A stretch of 17,784 bases of DNA from an uncultured Rikenellaceae bacterium (GCA_947074135.1 CAMTOL010000018.1:1-17784), one strand, 5' to 3'. Positions 5,749 through 15,874 are shown, numbered from the stretch's first letter. Numbers and translations are program-made. Notes: a model not told the origin generated them from the letters alone.

Positions 5749-8700
5749 ATGAAAAGATCTTTTGTACTTCTTGTTTTAGGACTTAATATTATAGCTACGT
5801 CTCTGTTTTCGTGTACCAAAACAGAGTATATCTACGAACCAGTCATTAAATATGATACTGTAGAGGTTAAAGTACCATCAATTAGTGGAACGGTTAAGTA
5901 TAGTGGAGGTAACAGCTTATTAGCTGAATCGAATCTGCCATTATACGGTATGTCTCGTGCAACTGTGAAATTGCTAGACGGACAAACAGAAGTGGATTCG
6001 ACAACGACTAACCAATCGGGATACTTTCTCCTTGATAGCCTAACACCTGGCTCTTATACTCTAAAGATAACTCTTAAAGAGTTGTATGACACTTATGTTA
6101 ATGAGTTTCCTGTAATAGTAGAGGAGAATAAGGCTATGGTCTTTACGACCGATGAAGGGTTCGACTGTATTCTTTTCAGACCTAAACCACTAAAAAAGAA
6201 AAAATGGACATTTATCCATTTTATCAATAACTCGGAGATGGCAATTGCAAATGGAAATATGAAGGAGATAAAATATCACGAGATGTATGGGGGCTCGGGA
6301 AATGAACTCAACAATATAGCCTTTGTAGCTCCTGGGGAAATCCAAGGAACAACACTATACTACCTTCAAAAACCTGAATACGACTCAAATACAGACAACT
6401 TCGATGATTTGATGTCAGGTCCAACTATGCTGTCGCCAAAATATGTCTTTAATAGAATAATTGGAAATGATTACAAAGCAGACGGTGACCCAGGTAGCTA
6501 TGAATATTTGGTCGAAAAGGTTAAATATATATCTAAACTGTACCCTGCAGATAGTGTAGCTCTGTTTATTTATAGCCACGGCTCTGGAATCGATATATCT
6601 TGGAAAAACGGTGAGCAAAGTGAAGCTCTAACTCGCTCTATAAGCCCAAATCCTACTACCCAAACAGAGATAACTGTACCTCAACTATCCAAAGCAATTA
6701 CCGAAATGAGAAAAGAGGTAAATGTTTCTGTTTTCACAGCAGGAGCTTGTTTGATGGGTATGTACGAGGTTATTTATGACCTAAAAAATAGTGGGCTTAA
6801 ATACGCTGTCTTAGTTTCGCCTACCTCTTCTGGGCTGCACAACCTCAAATACAAGGACATCAAATTTATAACCGATTTTTGCGCTGGAAATGGTACGGCA
6901 TTTAGTATGTGTGACGAGATAGTAAAAACATCTTCGGAATCAGTAGTTAGTATGTACAATCTTGGAAAAGTAGATGACCTAGCAACTCTTTTCAATGATT
7001 TTGCTGCTAAAATGGATGCTACTGATGTAAAATATACGCAGCCATTCATCTCAAGTTCGCAACGTGGAGTTAGCGGAGGATTGATAAACGCATATACAGC
7101 GAATTACTACGACTTGGCAGACTTTGCGCTCAATATATCTACAGCCCCAATTCCAAACGACAATCAAGGGCTAAAAGAGTCCGCAAAAAAACTTTATGAC
7201 TACCTCGCTACTCCAAATCCAGATAAAGCGATTATGGCAACTAAAGTCATTGCTGGAAATAACCTAGATCGCTCGAAAGGACTTAACTTTCTGCTTTGTA
7301 CACCTTCCTCTCCTTACGTACTGCTCAGAGATGTGTATCGAGAAACTACATACTATAAAGATGGTAACACGCATTGGGACTCTTACCTTTCGAAAATCGA
7401 TTGGAATGAAGAGCGTGGTGTTGTGTGGGATGGCTCTGTTTCAGCTCCAGTGCTAACCGATGGAAAATATATTCTAACTAACCCTTCGCAGCTAGCTTGG
7501 GTAGCAGAGCAGGTGAACAGCGGAGCTAATAATTTTGCAGGAGTCGAAATACATCAAGTTGTGCCTTTCGATATGAATAATATCCCTTGGACACCTATCG
7601 GAACGGAAGACAAACCATTTAAAGGAATCTTTAATGCAAAAGCTACTACTACAATGAACGAGACTCCTTCTAACTTTGTTTGTAACCTGAAAATTGAAAC
7701 AAAGGATAATAGGTATGTTGGTCTGTTTGGGTATGTGATGGATGCTTCTCTGATCAATATCAGCATTCGAGGTACATTGACTGTCGATTATAGTTCGGCT
7801 GATAATACCGATAAATTTGTTGGAGGTGCTTGTGGTTATGCTCAATCGGTTTTGGTGCCAGTGAAAATCGCAAATGTAGAATCGCTCTTGGTGATGGAGG
7901 TTATTGCTGGTGATGGAATTGTGACTATGGGAGGTGTGTGCGGAGCTGTTAAAGGCGCATCGTCAATAGTAGCTTGTTCTAGCGGTACGAAAAAGGTGTT
8001 AACTGCACCAAATACACCTATTACGGCTGGTGGTATTTGTGGTTCGGTGGAAGGAGGCTCAATGGGAGGAGCTGTTGTGGATTTCTGTTCGGCTGCCCAT
8101 ATAAGCGCAAGTTCGGCTACTCAGTCGGCAGTGGTGGGTGGAATTGTTGGAGAAGTTACTGCCCAAGCTTATCCAATTGTAATCTCTAATTCGGTTAGTT
8201 ACGGTACAATTGAGGCTAAAGCTAAAAATTACGCCTATTCAGGTGGTATTGTTGGACAGAGCGAAGGTAAAGTCGTAATACAAAGATCTGCTTTTGTTGG
8301 AACTAAGGTTGCTGCAGTTGTTGAAAACACAACTGGTTTTTATGAGTCTTATGCAGGTGGAGTTGTTGCAATAGCATCGGGTGGAGTTTTTGCTTGTCTC
8401 AATACTGGAGAGGTAGATGCTGGAAGTGCGGAGAAATGTTATAGTGGCGCAATTGCAGCAAGTAGCGACTATCCTATCTCATCGTGCTACTCAACAAATA
8501 CTGGCTCTTACGGAGTTTTGGGAAAGGTGAGCAATAATGCAGTAATTTCCAATTGCTACTATGTAACTAACAAAGGAGCAGCTCCTGATGGAGTTAAAAT
8601 TAATGCAAGTGGCAAATTCTCGTCTACATTGTGGCCGACTGAGCAGATTAACGGTTGGGGCTTAACAGCTCCACAAGGTTGGTCTAGTTCCGATTCGTGG

Positions 8701-8787
8701 GAAAATCCGTGGAAAAGTCTAGGCTCGTGGGGTGAACAAGGAGATATTCAATACCCTATTCTTAATGGTGTTAGTAGCCCTAACTAA
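5749..8787 (+). CDS. Exported C11 (clostripain-like) cysteine peptidase lipoprotein with GLUG-repeat C-terminus
   Basis: The 1012-aa protein begins with a lipoprotein signal (LFSC lipobox, Cys22). Residues about 45-125 form a carboxypeptidase-regulatory-like beta-sandwich (ISGTVKY...TTTNQSGYFLLDSL). Residues about 148-420 resemble the clan CD peptidase family C11: the probable catalytic His277 is in YSHGSG and Cys334 is in GACLMGMYEV. Most C11 members have Asp before Ala-Cys; here it is Gly332. From about 575 a spacer (NPSQLAWVAEQVNSG) leads into repeats with GLFGYV, GGICGSV, GGIVGEV and GGIVGQS, the GLUG pattern of surface adhesins, ending in a Trp-rich segment near 955-1005. It is probably surface-anchored, acting on an extracellular protein; the substrate is unknown. 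The gene has its own promoter and terminator. ATG5749 follows ATAAGG. Confidence 0.85.
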   Translation: MKRSFVLLVLGLNIIATSLFSCTKTEYIYEPVIKYDTVEVKVPSISGTVKYSGGNSLLAESNLPLYGMSRATVKLLDGQTEVDSTTTNQSGYFLLDSLTPGSYTLKITLKELYDTYVNEFPVIVEENKAMVFTTDEGFDCILFRPKPLKKKKWTFIHFINNSEMAIANGNMKEIKYHEMYGGSGNELNNIAFVAPGEIQGTTLYYLQKPEYDSNTDNFDDLMSGPTMLSPKYVFNRIIGNDYKADGDPGSYEYLVEKVKYISKLYPADSVALFIYSHGSGIDISWKNGEQSEALTRSISPNPTTQTEITVPQLSKAITEMRKEVNVSVFTAGACLMGMYEVIYDLKNSGLKYAVLVSPTSSGLHNLKYKDIKFITDFCAGNGTAFSMCDEIVKTSSESVVSMYNLGKVDDLATLFNDFAAKMDATDVKYTQPFISSSQRGVSGGLINAYTANYYDLADFALNISTAPIPNDNQGLKESAKKLYDYLATPNPDKAIMATKVIAGNNLDRSKGLNFLLCTPSSPYVLLRDVYRETTYYKDGNTHWDSYLSKIDWNEERGVVWDGSVSAPVLTDGKYILTNPSQLAWVAEQVNSGANNFAGVEIHQVVPFDMNNIPWTPIGTEDKPFKGIFNAKATTTMNETPSNFVCNLKIETKDNRYVGLFGYVMDASLINISIRGTLTVDYSSADNTDKFVGGACGYAQSVLVPVKIANVESLLVMEVIAGDGIVTMGGVCGAVKGASSIVACSSGTKKVLTAPNTPITAGGICGSVEGGSMGGAVVDFCSAAHISASSATQSAVVGGIVGEVTAQAYPIVISNSVSYGTIEAKAKNYAYSGGIVGQSEGKVVIQRSAFVGTKVAAVVENTTGFYESYAGGVVAIASGGVFACLNTGEVDAGSAEKCYSGAIAASSDYPISSCYSTNTGSYGVLGKVSNNAVISNCYYVTNKGAAPDGVKINASGKFSSTLWPTEQINGWGLTAPQGWSSSDSWENPWKSLGSWGEQGDIQYPILNGVSSPN

Positions 8788-8836
8788 AAGTCTTAGACAA
8801 CTTCTTGGTAGGGTTAAAAGAATTCAAATAAACTTT

Positions 8837-8871
8837 AAGCGGTAGAATGATTATATTTTACCGCTTTTTTT
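8837..8871 (+). terminator. Rho-independent terminator of the C11 protease gene
   Basis: AAGCGGTA (8837-8844) pairs with TACCGCTT (8859-8866), followed by an unbroken T run. It starts 50 bases after the stop codon. Confidence 0.9.
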
Positions 8872-8880
8872 ATGGTATAT

Positions 8881-8913
8881 TTTGACGTTTCTCGCAAAAA
8901 ATTTGTACCTTTA
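8881..8913 (+). promoter_or_regulatory. gyrA promoter
   Basis: TTTG at 8881-8884, 21 bases, then TACCTTTA at 8906-8913, near the Bacteroidota consensus. Transcription would begin near 8920, giving a leader of about 95 bases before gyrA. Confidence 0.6.
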
Positions 8914-9013
8914 CGCTTTAATAGGGTAGTTGTCCCTAATGCAAAACTAAAACAGTGCTAAAAACTAAATTGAACAAAAATTAACGCTATAAAAAGTATA
9001 GCAAAAAAAAGAT

Positions 9014-11602
9014 ATGAGCGACGAGATAAACAAAGATGTAAACGCAAATGAAGATGCTAACCAAATAGCTGTCAATCAGAACGATAACAGCGACTCTGGA
9101 GGACCTAGAGTAATAAAGGTTAACATCGAAGAGGAGATGAAAACTGCCTACATTGACTACTCAATGTCGGTTATTGTTTCACGTGCACTACCTGACGTTC
9201 GTGACGGTATGAAACCAGTACACAGACGTATCCTTTATGGTATGGCAAACGAATTGGGACTCTATTCGGACAAACCATTTAAAAAGTCTGCACGTATTGT
9301 CGGTGAGGTTATGGGTAAATTCCACCCTCATGGTGATAGTTCGGTTTATGACGCAATGGTGCGTATGGCGCAAGAGTGGTCGCTAAGATATATGCTTGTC
9401 GATGGACAAGGTAACTTCGGTTCGGTTGATGGCGATAGCCCTGCTGCGATGCGTTACACAGAGGCTCGTATGCGCAAAATTACAGACGAGGTAATGGCGG
9501 ACATCGACAAAAAAACAGTCGATTTCACACTTAACTTCGACGACTCAATCGAAGAACCAACAGTTCTTCCAACCCGTATTCCACTACTACTAGTTAACGG
9601 TGCAAGTGGTATTGCTGTGGGTATGGCTACCAATATGCCACCTCACAACCTAACAGACACAATCTCGGCAGTCAATGCCTATATTGATAATCCAGATATC
9701 GAAATCGACGAGCTTATTCCAATCATCAAAGCTCCCGACTTCCCAACTGGCGGTATTATCTACGGATACGAAGGCGTAAAAGAGGCTTATCATACTGGTC
9801 GTGGACGTGTTGTGATGCGTGCTAAGACCGAAATTGAGCATACCCCAAGCGGCAGAGAGTGTATTATTGTCAAAGAGATACCATACCAGGTCAACAAAGC
9901 TGAGATGATATCTAAGATTGGCGATATGATTAATGATAAACGTATCGAAGGTATCTCGTATATCAACGACGAGAGCGATAGAAACGGTATGCGTATTGTT
10001 ATTATATTGAAACAAGACGCGATTGCGAGTGTGGTACTAAACACCCTGTTTAAGCATACTGCAATGCAGACTTCGTTCTCAGTTAACAACATTGCGCTTG
10101 TTAATGGTCGTCCTCGTGCACTGAACCTTAAACAACTTATCAAATACTTCGTTCGCCACCGTCACGATGTGGTTTATCGTCGTACACAGTACGAATTGGC
10201 CCAAGCTGAGGCTCGTGCGCACATTGTCGAAGGTTTGTTGATAGCTCAAGACAATATTGACGAGGTAATCGCAATTATTCGTGCTGCAGCTAACACCGAA
10301 GAGGCTAAGAATGCTCTGATGGAGCGTTTTGGACTATCTACGGAACAGGTAACGGCAATCGTTGAAATGCGTCTTCGTGCTCTGACAGGATTGGAGCGAG
10401 GAAAACTTCAAGCTGAATTCGATGAACTACAAAAGATGATTGCTCACTACAAAGAGCTTTTGTCTGACGAGTCAATGCGTATGCAGCTCATAAGAGATGA
10501 ATTAACAGAGATTCAACAGCGATATGGCGACTCACGACGTACTGAAATTATGTTTAGCTCAGCAGAGTTCAATCCTGAAGATTTCTATGCTGACGAAGAG
10601 GTGGTAATCACTATCTCGCATATGGGTTATATCAAGCGCACTCCACTTTCAGAGTACCGTACTCAAAGTCGTGGAGGCGTAGGGTCAAAAGGCTCGGCTA
10701 CTCGCGACGAAGACTTTATCGAACACTTGTATATGGCTACTATGCATAATACTATGATGTTCTTTACCGAAAAAGGACGCTGCTTCTGGCTAAAAGTTTA
10801 CGAAATTCCAGAGGGAAGCAAGACAAGTAAAGGTCGTGCTATTCAGAACGTAATTCAAATCGAACCGAACGATAAAGTTCGTGCATATATAAACGTTAAG
10901 AAACTGACAGACGAAGAGTATATTAACAATAACTATATTGTGATGTGTACCAAAGAGGGACTTATCAAGAAAACTAAACTTGAGGCTTACTCTCGTCCTA
11001 GGGCTAACGGCGTAATTGCGATAAACTTTAGAGAAGGCGATGAGCTAATTGAAGCGAAACTAACTAGCGGTAATTCGCAAGTTGTACTAGCTTCTAGAAA
11101 TGGCAAGTCGGTTCGCTTCGACGAAAATGATGCTCGTGCAATCGGACGTACAGCCTCAGGAGTTCGTGGTATTAACCTTGAAGACGATGACGAGGTTATC
11201 GGTATGTTGACCGTTGAACCAGAGAGTGGAAAAGATATCTTTGTGGTTACAGAGAATGGTATGGGTAAACGTACCGACATTGAAGAGTACCGTCTGCAAA
11301 GTCGTGGTGGCAAGGGAGTTAAAGCTCTTAATGTGACTGACAAAACTGGTAAACTTGTATCGATTCAGCTGGTTAGCGACGAAGATGACTTGATTATCAT
11401 CAACCGCTCTGGTATCACAATTAGAACCAAAGTTAGCGAAATTCGCCAAACAGGACGTGCTACTCAAGGTGTGAGAGTTATTGCTCTTCGTGGCGATGAT
11501 AGTATTGCTTCAGTTATTGCAGTGCCACATAGCGAAGAAGATGAACCAACTCAAGAGGCAGAGGGACAAACAGAACAAGCTAACGAGGAGACAGGACAAT
11601 AA
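9014..11602 (+). CDS. gyrA: DNA gyrase subunit A
   Basis: GyrA is the breakage-reunion subunit of the A2B2 enzyme that introduces negative supercoils. The 862-aa product has a poorly conserved acidic N-terminal extension (about 30 residues), the winged-helix/tower/coiled-coil core and a C-terminal beta-pinwheel. Catalytic Tyr148 ([10 protein letters not shown]) matches E. coli Tyr122. The quinolone-determining region [10 protein letters not shown] has Ser109 and Asp113 at the positions of E. coli Ser83 and Asp87, so those sites carry the sensitive residues. The coiled-coil region ([15 protein letters not shown]) is intact. The pinwheel has [10 protein letters not shown] and a later [11 protein letters not shown], the latter closest to the GyrA box that supports DNA wrapping. 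The tail is Glu/Gln-rich. The start is supported by full-length family agreement; the SD signal is weak. A TPR protein gene follows by 74 bases. Confidence 0.98.
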   Translation: MSDEINKDVNANEDANQIAVNQNDNSDSGGPRVIKVNIEEEMKTAYIDYSMSVIVSRALPDVRDGMKPVHRRILYGMANELGLYSDKPFKKSARIVGEVMGKFHPHGDSSVYDAMVRMAQEWSLRYMLVDGQGNFGSVDGDSPAAMRYTEARMRKITDEVMADIDKKTVDFTLNFDDSIEEPTVLPTRIPLLLVNGASGIAVGMATNMPPHNLTDTISAVNAYIDNPDIEIDELIPIIKAPDFPTGGIIYGYEGVKEAYHTGRGRVVMRAKTEIEHTPSGRECIIVKEIPYQVNKAEMISKIGDMINDKRIEGISYINDESDRNGMRIVIILKQDAIASVVLNTLFKHTAMQTSFSVNNIALVNGRPRALNLKQLIKYFVRHRHDVVYRRTQYELAQAEARAHIVEGLLIAQDNIDEVIAIIRAAANTEEAKNALMERFGLSTEQVTAIVEMRLRALTGLERGKLQAEFDELQKMIAHYKELLSDESMRMQLIRDELTEIQQRYGDSRRTEIMFSSAEFNPEDFYADEEVVITISHMGYIKRTPLSEYRTQSRGGVGSKGSATRDEDFIEHLYMATMHNTMMFFTEKGRCFWLKVYEIPEGSKTSKGRAIQNVIQIEPNDKVRAYINVKKLTDEEYINNNYIVMCTKEGLIKKTKLEAYSRPRANGVIAINFREGDELIEAKLTSGNSQVVLASRNGKSVRFDENDARAIGRTASGVRGINLEDDDEVIGMLTVEPESGKDIFVVTENGMGKRTDIEEYRLQSRGGKGVKALNVTDKTGKLVSIQLVSDEDDLIIINRSGITIRTKVSEIRQTGRATQGVRVIALRGDDSIASVIAVPHSEEDEPTQEAEGQTEQANEETGQ

Positions 11603-11676
11603 ATAGAAGAGTACAAGAGTTATTATTAACGTTATTGTCATTGAACTAAAAAAATACGTAATTAAATCATAACAAA

Positions 11677-12975
11677 ATGAAAAAATTAATTATTCTTGCA
11701 CTAGCAGCTACTATGAGTGTGACTGCTTTTGCGCAATCTACAAAAAAAGCTGATGAAGCTAAGAAAAAAATAGAGCGTAGTGATGCTGCTATTAATGATG
11801 CAAAAAAACAGGTTCAAGTTGGCACCTGGATTGATCGTTCAAACGCATTTGTTGATGCAGGAACCGCCTACACTTCAAATCTTATTGCAGAACTACCTGC
11901 TGCTCAGATGACTACACCTAATATGTTGGGCGCACCAAAAGAGATTGAACCAGTTGAACTTGGTGGAGTAACTTACGATAAATATATCTACGACAAAATA
12001 GATATGTATGTGACTCCAGAGGGAATGGTTTCTTTCTGGAATGCTAAAGAAGAGGTATATCCAGAAGCATTTACAAAAGCTCTTGTTGCGCTCGAAAAGG
12101 CTAAAGAGATATCTCCTAAAGACTTCACAAAACCAGGTAAAGCTTTGACTGCAGTTGATCGCCTAATTAGCGAAGTAAGCACAGTTGCTCGTAATAGCTA
12201 TATGATTGGTCAATACAAAGATGGCGGCAAATACTTTAATTGCGCTTTCAAAGCAGCTGGACTTAAAGGCGAACTTGACACAATGTCACTTTATTACAGC
12301 GGACTAAGCTACGTTGAAGCCGAAGATTTTGCGCAAGGCAAAGATATTTTTGAGAAGATGATATCTGTAGGCGCTGGTCAAGAGGGATTTGCATATAGCT
12401 ACTTGGCATTCTGCCTAGAGAAGTTAGGTGATGTAAATAAAGCGATTGAAACATACGAAACAGGTTTTAATAAATTCCCTGAAAATGCATCTATTATGGG
12501 TGGACTTATCAACATCTACTTAGCGCAAGATAAAAACCCAGAGAAATTGATTGAACTTATCAAGAAAGCTCAATCGGTTGACACTAAAAACGTATCTCTA
12601 TACCTAGTAGAAGCTCAAATTTGGGATAAAATTGGCAATAAAGACAACACATATGCTGCTCTAGATAAAGCAATCCAAATTGACCCTACTAGTATGCAGG
12701 CTCACTACAACTACGCACTCTACAAACTTATCGCATCGGATGCAATTGTTGAAGAGGCTAACAAACTACCACTAAACGATACTAAAACCTACAATGCTAT
12801 GCTAGAAGATGTGAAGGTATTGCGTGAAAGTGCTGTTGAACTGTTGGAAAAAGCATATGAATTAGAGGCTTCTAAAGACTTGTATGAAACTCTTGGTCAA
12901 ATCTATTATATATGTCGTGACTACGATAAAAAATACCAAGAAGGATACGAAAAATATCAAGCAACAAAACAATAA
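11677..12975 (+). CDS. Secreted or periplasmic TPR-repeat protein
   Basis: The 432-aa protein starts with a signal peptide (MKKLIILALAATMSVTAFAQ, cleavage likely after the AFA). A charged helical segment follows (residues 22-47), then tetratricopeptide repeats, clearest between about 195 and 360: LYYSGLSYVEAEDFAQGKDI, YLAFCLEKLGDVNKAIETYE and then an AALDKAIQIDP unit. Such repeats mediate protein-protein contacts; no enzymatic motif is seen and the partner is unknown. It lies 74 bases downstream of gyrA with no terminator between, and a strong terminator follows it, so the two are probably co-transcribed. Confidence 0.85.
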   Translation: MKKLIILALAATMSVTAFAQSTKKADEAKKKIERSDAAINDAKKQVQVGTWIDRSNAFVDAGTAYTSNLIAELPAAQMTTPNMLGAPKEIEPVELGGVTYDKYIYDKIDMYVTPEGMVSFWNAKEEVYPEAFTKALVALEKAKEISPKDFTKPGKALTAVDRLISEVSTVARNSYMIGQYKDGGKYFNCAFKAAGLKGELDTMSLYYSGLSYVEAEDFAQGKDIFEKMISVGAGQEGFAYSYLAFCLEKLGDVNKAIETYETGFNKFPENASIMGGLINIYLAQDKNPEKLIELIKKAQSVDTKNVSLYLVEAQIWDKIGNKDNTYAALDKAIQIDPTSMQAHYNYALYKLIASDAIVEEANKLPLNDTKTYNAMLEDVKVLRESAVELLEKAYELEASKDLYETLGQIYYICRDYDKKYQEGYEKYQATKQ

Positions 12976-13016
12976 TAAAACTTGGCAGTTATTTAGTTAA
13001 CTGTTTAGAATAAGGC

Positions 13017-13053
13017 AAAGAGGACGGGCGCTATTATGGTTCGTCCTCTTTTT
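13017..13053 (+). terminator. Rho-independent terminator of the gyrA-TPR unit
   Basis: A perfect 10-bp stem AAAGAGGACG (13017-13026) with CGTCCTCTTT (13042-13051), then more T residues. It separates gyrA-TPR from the suf locus. Confidence 0.9.
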
Positions 13054-13121
13054 CCTCAAATGTAGTAGTAATGGTACGCTTTTAGTAGTGACATTCTTAC
13101 AATGAAGCGACAACAAACGAG

Positions 13122-14570
13122 ATGAGTAGCGAAAAGGATATTTTAGAGGGATTAACAAGTGGTGAGTACGCCTATGGATTTACTACCGACATCGCAACTG
13201 AAACGATACCTAAAGGGTTGAATGAAGATGTTGTAAGACTGATTTCGGCAAAAAAGGGCGAACCTGAGTGGCTGTTAGAGTTTCGTCTGACGGCTTTTCG
13301 TTATTGGCAGACACTCACAATGCCAACGTGGGCACACTTGAATATACCAGAGATTGATTATAACGAAATTATTTATTATGCAGAGCCTAAACAGCGAAAG
13401 TCATTTGTCGAGGGCGAAGATGAGATTGATCCAGCACTAAGAGAAACTTTCGAAAAATTGGGAGTACCTATCGATGAGCAGAAGGCTCTTAGCGGTTTTG
13501 CAGTCGATGCAGTGGTTGACTCTGTGTCAGTTAAGACCACTTTCCAGAAGGACTTGGCAGAGCGAGGCATTATTTTTTGCTCGTTTTCGGAAGCTGTTAA
13601 AGAGTATCCCGAAATGGTGCAAAAATATCTAGGCTCGGTTGTACCTTATACCGATAACTTTTTTGCGGCGCTGAACTGTGCAGTCTTCTCCGATGGGTCG
13701 TTCTGTTATATTCCCAAAGGAGTACGCTGTCCGATGGAGCTCTCTACCTATTTTCGCATCAATGCGGCTGGAACTGGGCAGTTCGAAAGAACACTCATAG
13801 TTGCCGACGAGGGTGCTTATGTTAGCTATTTGGAGGGTTGTACAGCTCCTGCTAGGGACGAGAATCAACTCCACGCTGCTATTGTCGAGATTGTGGTTGA
13901 AAAAGATGCTGAGGTTAAATACTCTACTGTTCAAAACTGGTATGCAGGTGATTTGAATGGAGTTGGCGGGGTCTATAATTTTGTGACTAAACGTGGTATT
14001 TGCAAAGGCGACAGAGCGAAATTGAGCTGGACGCAGGTCGAAACTGGGTCGGCAATTACTTGGAAATACCCTTCGTGCATACTCAAAGGCAAGGACTCGA
14101 TAGGCGAGTTCTACTCGGTTGCACTGACTAAGGGTCGTCAACAGGCCGATACAGGAACTAAGATGATACACCTCGGCGAAGGGAGTCGAAGCAGGATTGT
14201 AAGCAAGGGGATTTCGGCAGGAAAGTCAGAGAACACATATAGAGGTTTGGTAAAAGTGATGAAAAACGCTAGAAATTGCCGAAATTACTCGCAGTGCGAC
14301 TCGCTGTTGATTGGTTCACAGTGCGGAGCTCACACTTTTCCTTATATCGAGTGCGACAACACGTCGAGTGTGGTCGAACACGAAGCAACGACTTCGCGTA
14401 TTGGCGAACAACAGTTGTTTTACTGTAATCAACGTGGAATTTCGACAGAGGATGCAGTTGGATTGATAGTTAATGGCTATGCAAAAGAGGTTCTGCAGAA
14501 CCTGCCTATGGAGTTTGCAGTGGAGGCACAAAAACTACTGTCATTGTCGCTAGAGGGAAGCATTGGATAA
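13122..14570 (+). CDS. sufB: Fe-S cluster assembly scaffold SufB
   Basis: SufB is the scaffold subunit of the cytosolic SufBC2D complex that builds and transfers 2Fe-2S/4Fe-4S clusters. The 482-aa product is full length (E. coli 495). The C-terminal core is very well preserved: [41 protein letters not shown]. Counting from the C-terminus, Cys392, His420 and Glu421 fall at the positions of E. coli Cys405, His433 and Glu434, residues known to be needed for cluster assembly. It is the first gene of the local suf order, but sufC does not follow directly: a SPFH gene and an Arc-like gene are in between. No clear Bacteroidota promoter could be placed in the 68 bases after the preceding terminator. 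Codons are visibly more G-rich than in the next gene. Confidence 0.97.
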   Translation: MSSEKDILEGLTSGEYAYGFTTDIATETIPKGLNEDVVRLISAKKGEPEWLLEFRLTAFRYWQTLTMPTWAHLNIPEIDYNEIIYYAEPKQRKSFVEGEDEIDPALRETFEKLGVPIDEQKALSGFAVDAVVDSVSVKTTFQKDLAERGIIFCSFSEAVKEYPEMVQKYLGSVVPYTDNFFAALNCAVFSDGSFCYIPKGVRCPMELSTYFRINAAGTGQFERTLIVADEGAYVSYLEGCTAPARDENQLHAAIVEIVVEKDAEVKYSTVQNWYAGDLNGVGGVYNFVTKRGICKGDRAKLSWTQVETGSAITWKYPSCILKGKDSIGEFYSVALTKGRQQADTGTKMIHLGEGSRSRIVSKGISAGKSENTYRGLVKVMKNARNCRNYSQCDSLLIGSQCGAHTFPYIECDNTSSVVEHEATTSRIGEQQLFYCNQRGISTEDAVGLIVNGYAKEVLQNLPMEFAVEAQKLLSLSLEGSIG

Positions 14571-14588
14571 CAAAAATAACGCAAAAAA

Positions 14589-14620
14589 TTTGGTAGATTG
14601 AAAATTGTTTGTTAACATTG
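14589..14620 (+). promoter_or_regulatory. Probable internal promoter for the SPFH/Arc pair
   Basis: TTTG at 14589-14592, then 20 bases, then TAACATTG at 14613-14620, one mismatch from TAnnTTTG. It lies in the 97-base gap after sufB and would let the SPFH gene be transcribed apart from sufB. Confidence 0.5.
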
Positions 14621-14639
14621 TGATATCAAAATGATATCA
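14621..14639 (+). promoter_or_regulatory. Twin TGATATCA sites, candidate operator (or AT-rich terminator)
   Basis: TGATATCA occurs at 14621-14628 and again at 14632-14639, 11 bp apart (one helical turn), immediately after the -7 box where transcription should start. Each site is itself palindromic. This spacing suits paired ribbon-helix-helix dimers such as the Arc-like product encoded two genes on. The two sites can also form an 8-bp stem with an AAA loop followed by TTTTTT, so a terminator for sufB is the competing reading. Confidence 0.5.
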
Positions 14640-14667
14640 TTTTTTAACATTTTAAAACTTTAAAAAG

Positions 14668-15609
14668 ATGAAAAACAAACAATTACAACAAGAAAAAGAG
14701 TATAGCGGAGTAAAAATTTCAGGATTTTTAGCTCTGCTCCTGCAGCTATTTTTAATAATATTAGCAGTAGTTCTTGCAAAAAAAGGAGATGTAATTTTTG
14801 GAGATGCTAAAAGTATAGCTCTATTTGTAAGCGAAACCATAATTGCGATACTTTTAACCATAGTATCAACTGGTTATGTTCAGATTGAGCCAAATGATGC
14901 AAGAGTACTTCTATTTTTTGGAAAATATGTAGGTACCTTAAAATCTAACGGCTTTTTCTGGATTAATCCTTTTGTGAAAAAGATTAAACTGACACAAAGA
15001 GCCCGAAACTTAGATGTTGAACCTATTAAGGTCAATGACAAGGCTGGTAATCCAGTAATGATTGGTTTGGTACTTGTGTGGAAAATTAATGATACATATA
15101 AAGCTGCCTTTGATATTGATAACAAAGGAGGGCAGTCGAGCGAGGAGCGTATGAATTCATATCAAAATTTCGTGAATGTTCAGAGCGATGCTGCACTGCG
15201 TAATATTGCAGGTGAGTACGCCTACGATAATAACGAAACTCAAGATCAGATAACTTTACGTTCGGGTGGAGATGAGATAAATGAGAGGTTAGAGAAAGAG
15301 CTTAACAGCCGACTTGATATCGCAGGTATTGAGGTGGTAGAGGCTCGAATTAACTACTTGGCTTATGCGCCTGAAATTGCAGCTGTAATGCTACGTCGTC
15401 AACAAGCTGCCGCTATTATTGCAGCTCGTGAGAAAATAGTTGAGGGGGCAGTAGGAATGGTGCAACTGGCATTAGAAAAACTTGCAACAGAGCAAGTAGT
15501 AGAGCTTGATGAGGATAAAAAAGCGGCTATGGTTAGCAATTTGTTAGTAGTGTTATGCTCGGACGAGCAGACTCAACCGATTGTAAACACAGGTACACTT
15601 CATCAATAG
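14668..15609 (+). CDS. SPFH (stomatin/prohibitin/flotillin) domain membrane protein
   Basis: The 313-aa protein has two hydrophobic segments (about residues 17-37 and 47-68) and then an SPFH domain. This runs from VQIEPNDARVLLFFGKYVGT through the VNDKAGNPVMIGLVLVWKI strand and DAALRNIAGEYAYD to EVVEARINYLAYAPEIAAVM, about residues 70-235. A helical, Ala-rich C-terminus follows (RRQQAAAIIAAREKIVEGAV). SPFH proteins oligomerise at membranes and act as scaffolds or protease regulators; no specific role can be assigned here. It stands between sufB and sufC and is followed after 16 bases by an Arc-like gene. Its codons are more AT-rich than those of sufB, sufC and sufD, consistent with a later insertion. 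Confidence 0.88.
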   Translation: MKNKQLQQEKEYSGVKISGFLALLLQLFLIILAVVLAKKGDVIFGDAKSIALFVSETIIAILLTIVSTGYVQIEPNDARVLLFFGKYVGTLKSNGFFWINPFVKKIKLTQRARNLDVEPIKVNDKAGNPVMIGLVLVWKINDTYKAAFDIDNKGGQSSEERMNSYQNFVNVQSDAALRNIAGEYAYDNNETQDQITLRSGGDEINERLEKELNSRLDIAGIEVVEARINYLAYAPEIAAVMLRRQQAAAIIAAREKIVEGAVGMVQLALEKLATEQVVELDEDKKAAMVSNLLVVLCSDEQTQPIVNTGTLHQ

Positions 15610-15625
15610 ATTTTGGAGAATAGTG

Positions 15626-15823
15626 ATGGCTAAAGATAATAAAACCAAAAGTTTTGTATTGCGTATCGATTCTGATGTTATGGAGGCTATTGAGAAATGG
15701 GCTGAAGATGAGTTTCGCAGTGTCAATGGTCAGTTGTTATATGTAATTTCAGAAGCGTTAAAAAAGAGCCGCAGAATGCCAAAACGCAAAGAGACTAAAG
15801 ATAATAAAGAGGAAAAAGATTAG
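15626..15823 (+). CDS. Arc-like ribbon-helix-helix DNA-binding protein
   Basis: This 65-aa protein has the Arc/MetJ fold pattern: a beta strand KSFVLRID, helix A DSDVMEAIEKWAEDEF, then RSVNGQLLYVISEALKKSRR as helix B, and a highly charged tail of Lys, Glu and Asp. The RSVNGQ turn is typical of Arc-family proteins that lie beside SPFH genes. GTG15623 is an alternative start, but ATG15626 is better spaced from GGAG at 15615-15618 (7 bases). It starts 16 bases after the SPFH stop, so the two are co-transcribed. Autorepression through the twin sites before the SPFH gene is my inference. An antitoxin role is possible, but no toxin is next to it. Confidence 0.85.
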   Translation: MAKDNKTKSFVLRIDSDVMEAIEKWAEDEFRSVNGQLLYVISEALKKSRRMPKRKETKDNKEEKD

Positions 15824-15836
15824 TAACTAAAATTCA

Positions 15837-15874
15837 GATTAGTGATTGAGGGCTAATACCCTTGATCACTAGTC
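15837..15874 (+). promoter_or_regulatory. Long hairpin immediately upstream of sufC
   Basis: GATTAGTGATTGAGGG (15837-15852) pairs along all 16 positions (three of them G-U) with CCCTTGATCACTAGTC (15859-15874); loop CTAATA. It ends 11 bases before the sufC ATG. The following bases (TTTAC) are a poor T tract, so it may be an attenuator, a processing site or a weak terminator of the SPFH/Arc transcript. Confidence 0.6.

Noticed and set aside
15626..15823. Arc-like protein as antitoxin of a toxin-antitoxin pair
   Set aside because: Neither neighbour (SPFH protein, SufC) resembles a known toxin, so this is left as an unsupported alternative.
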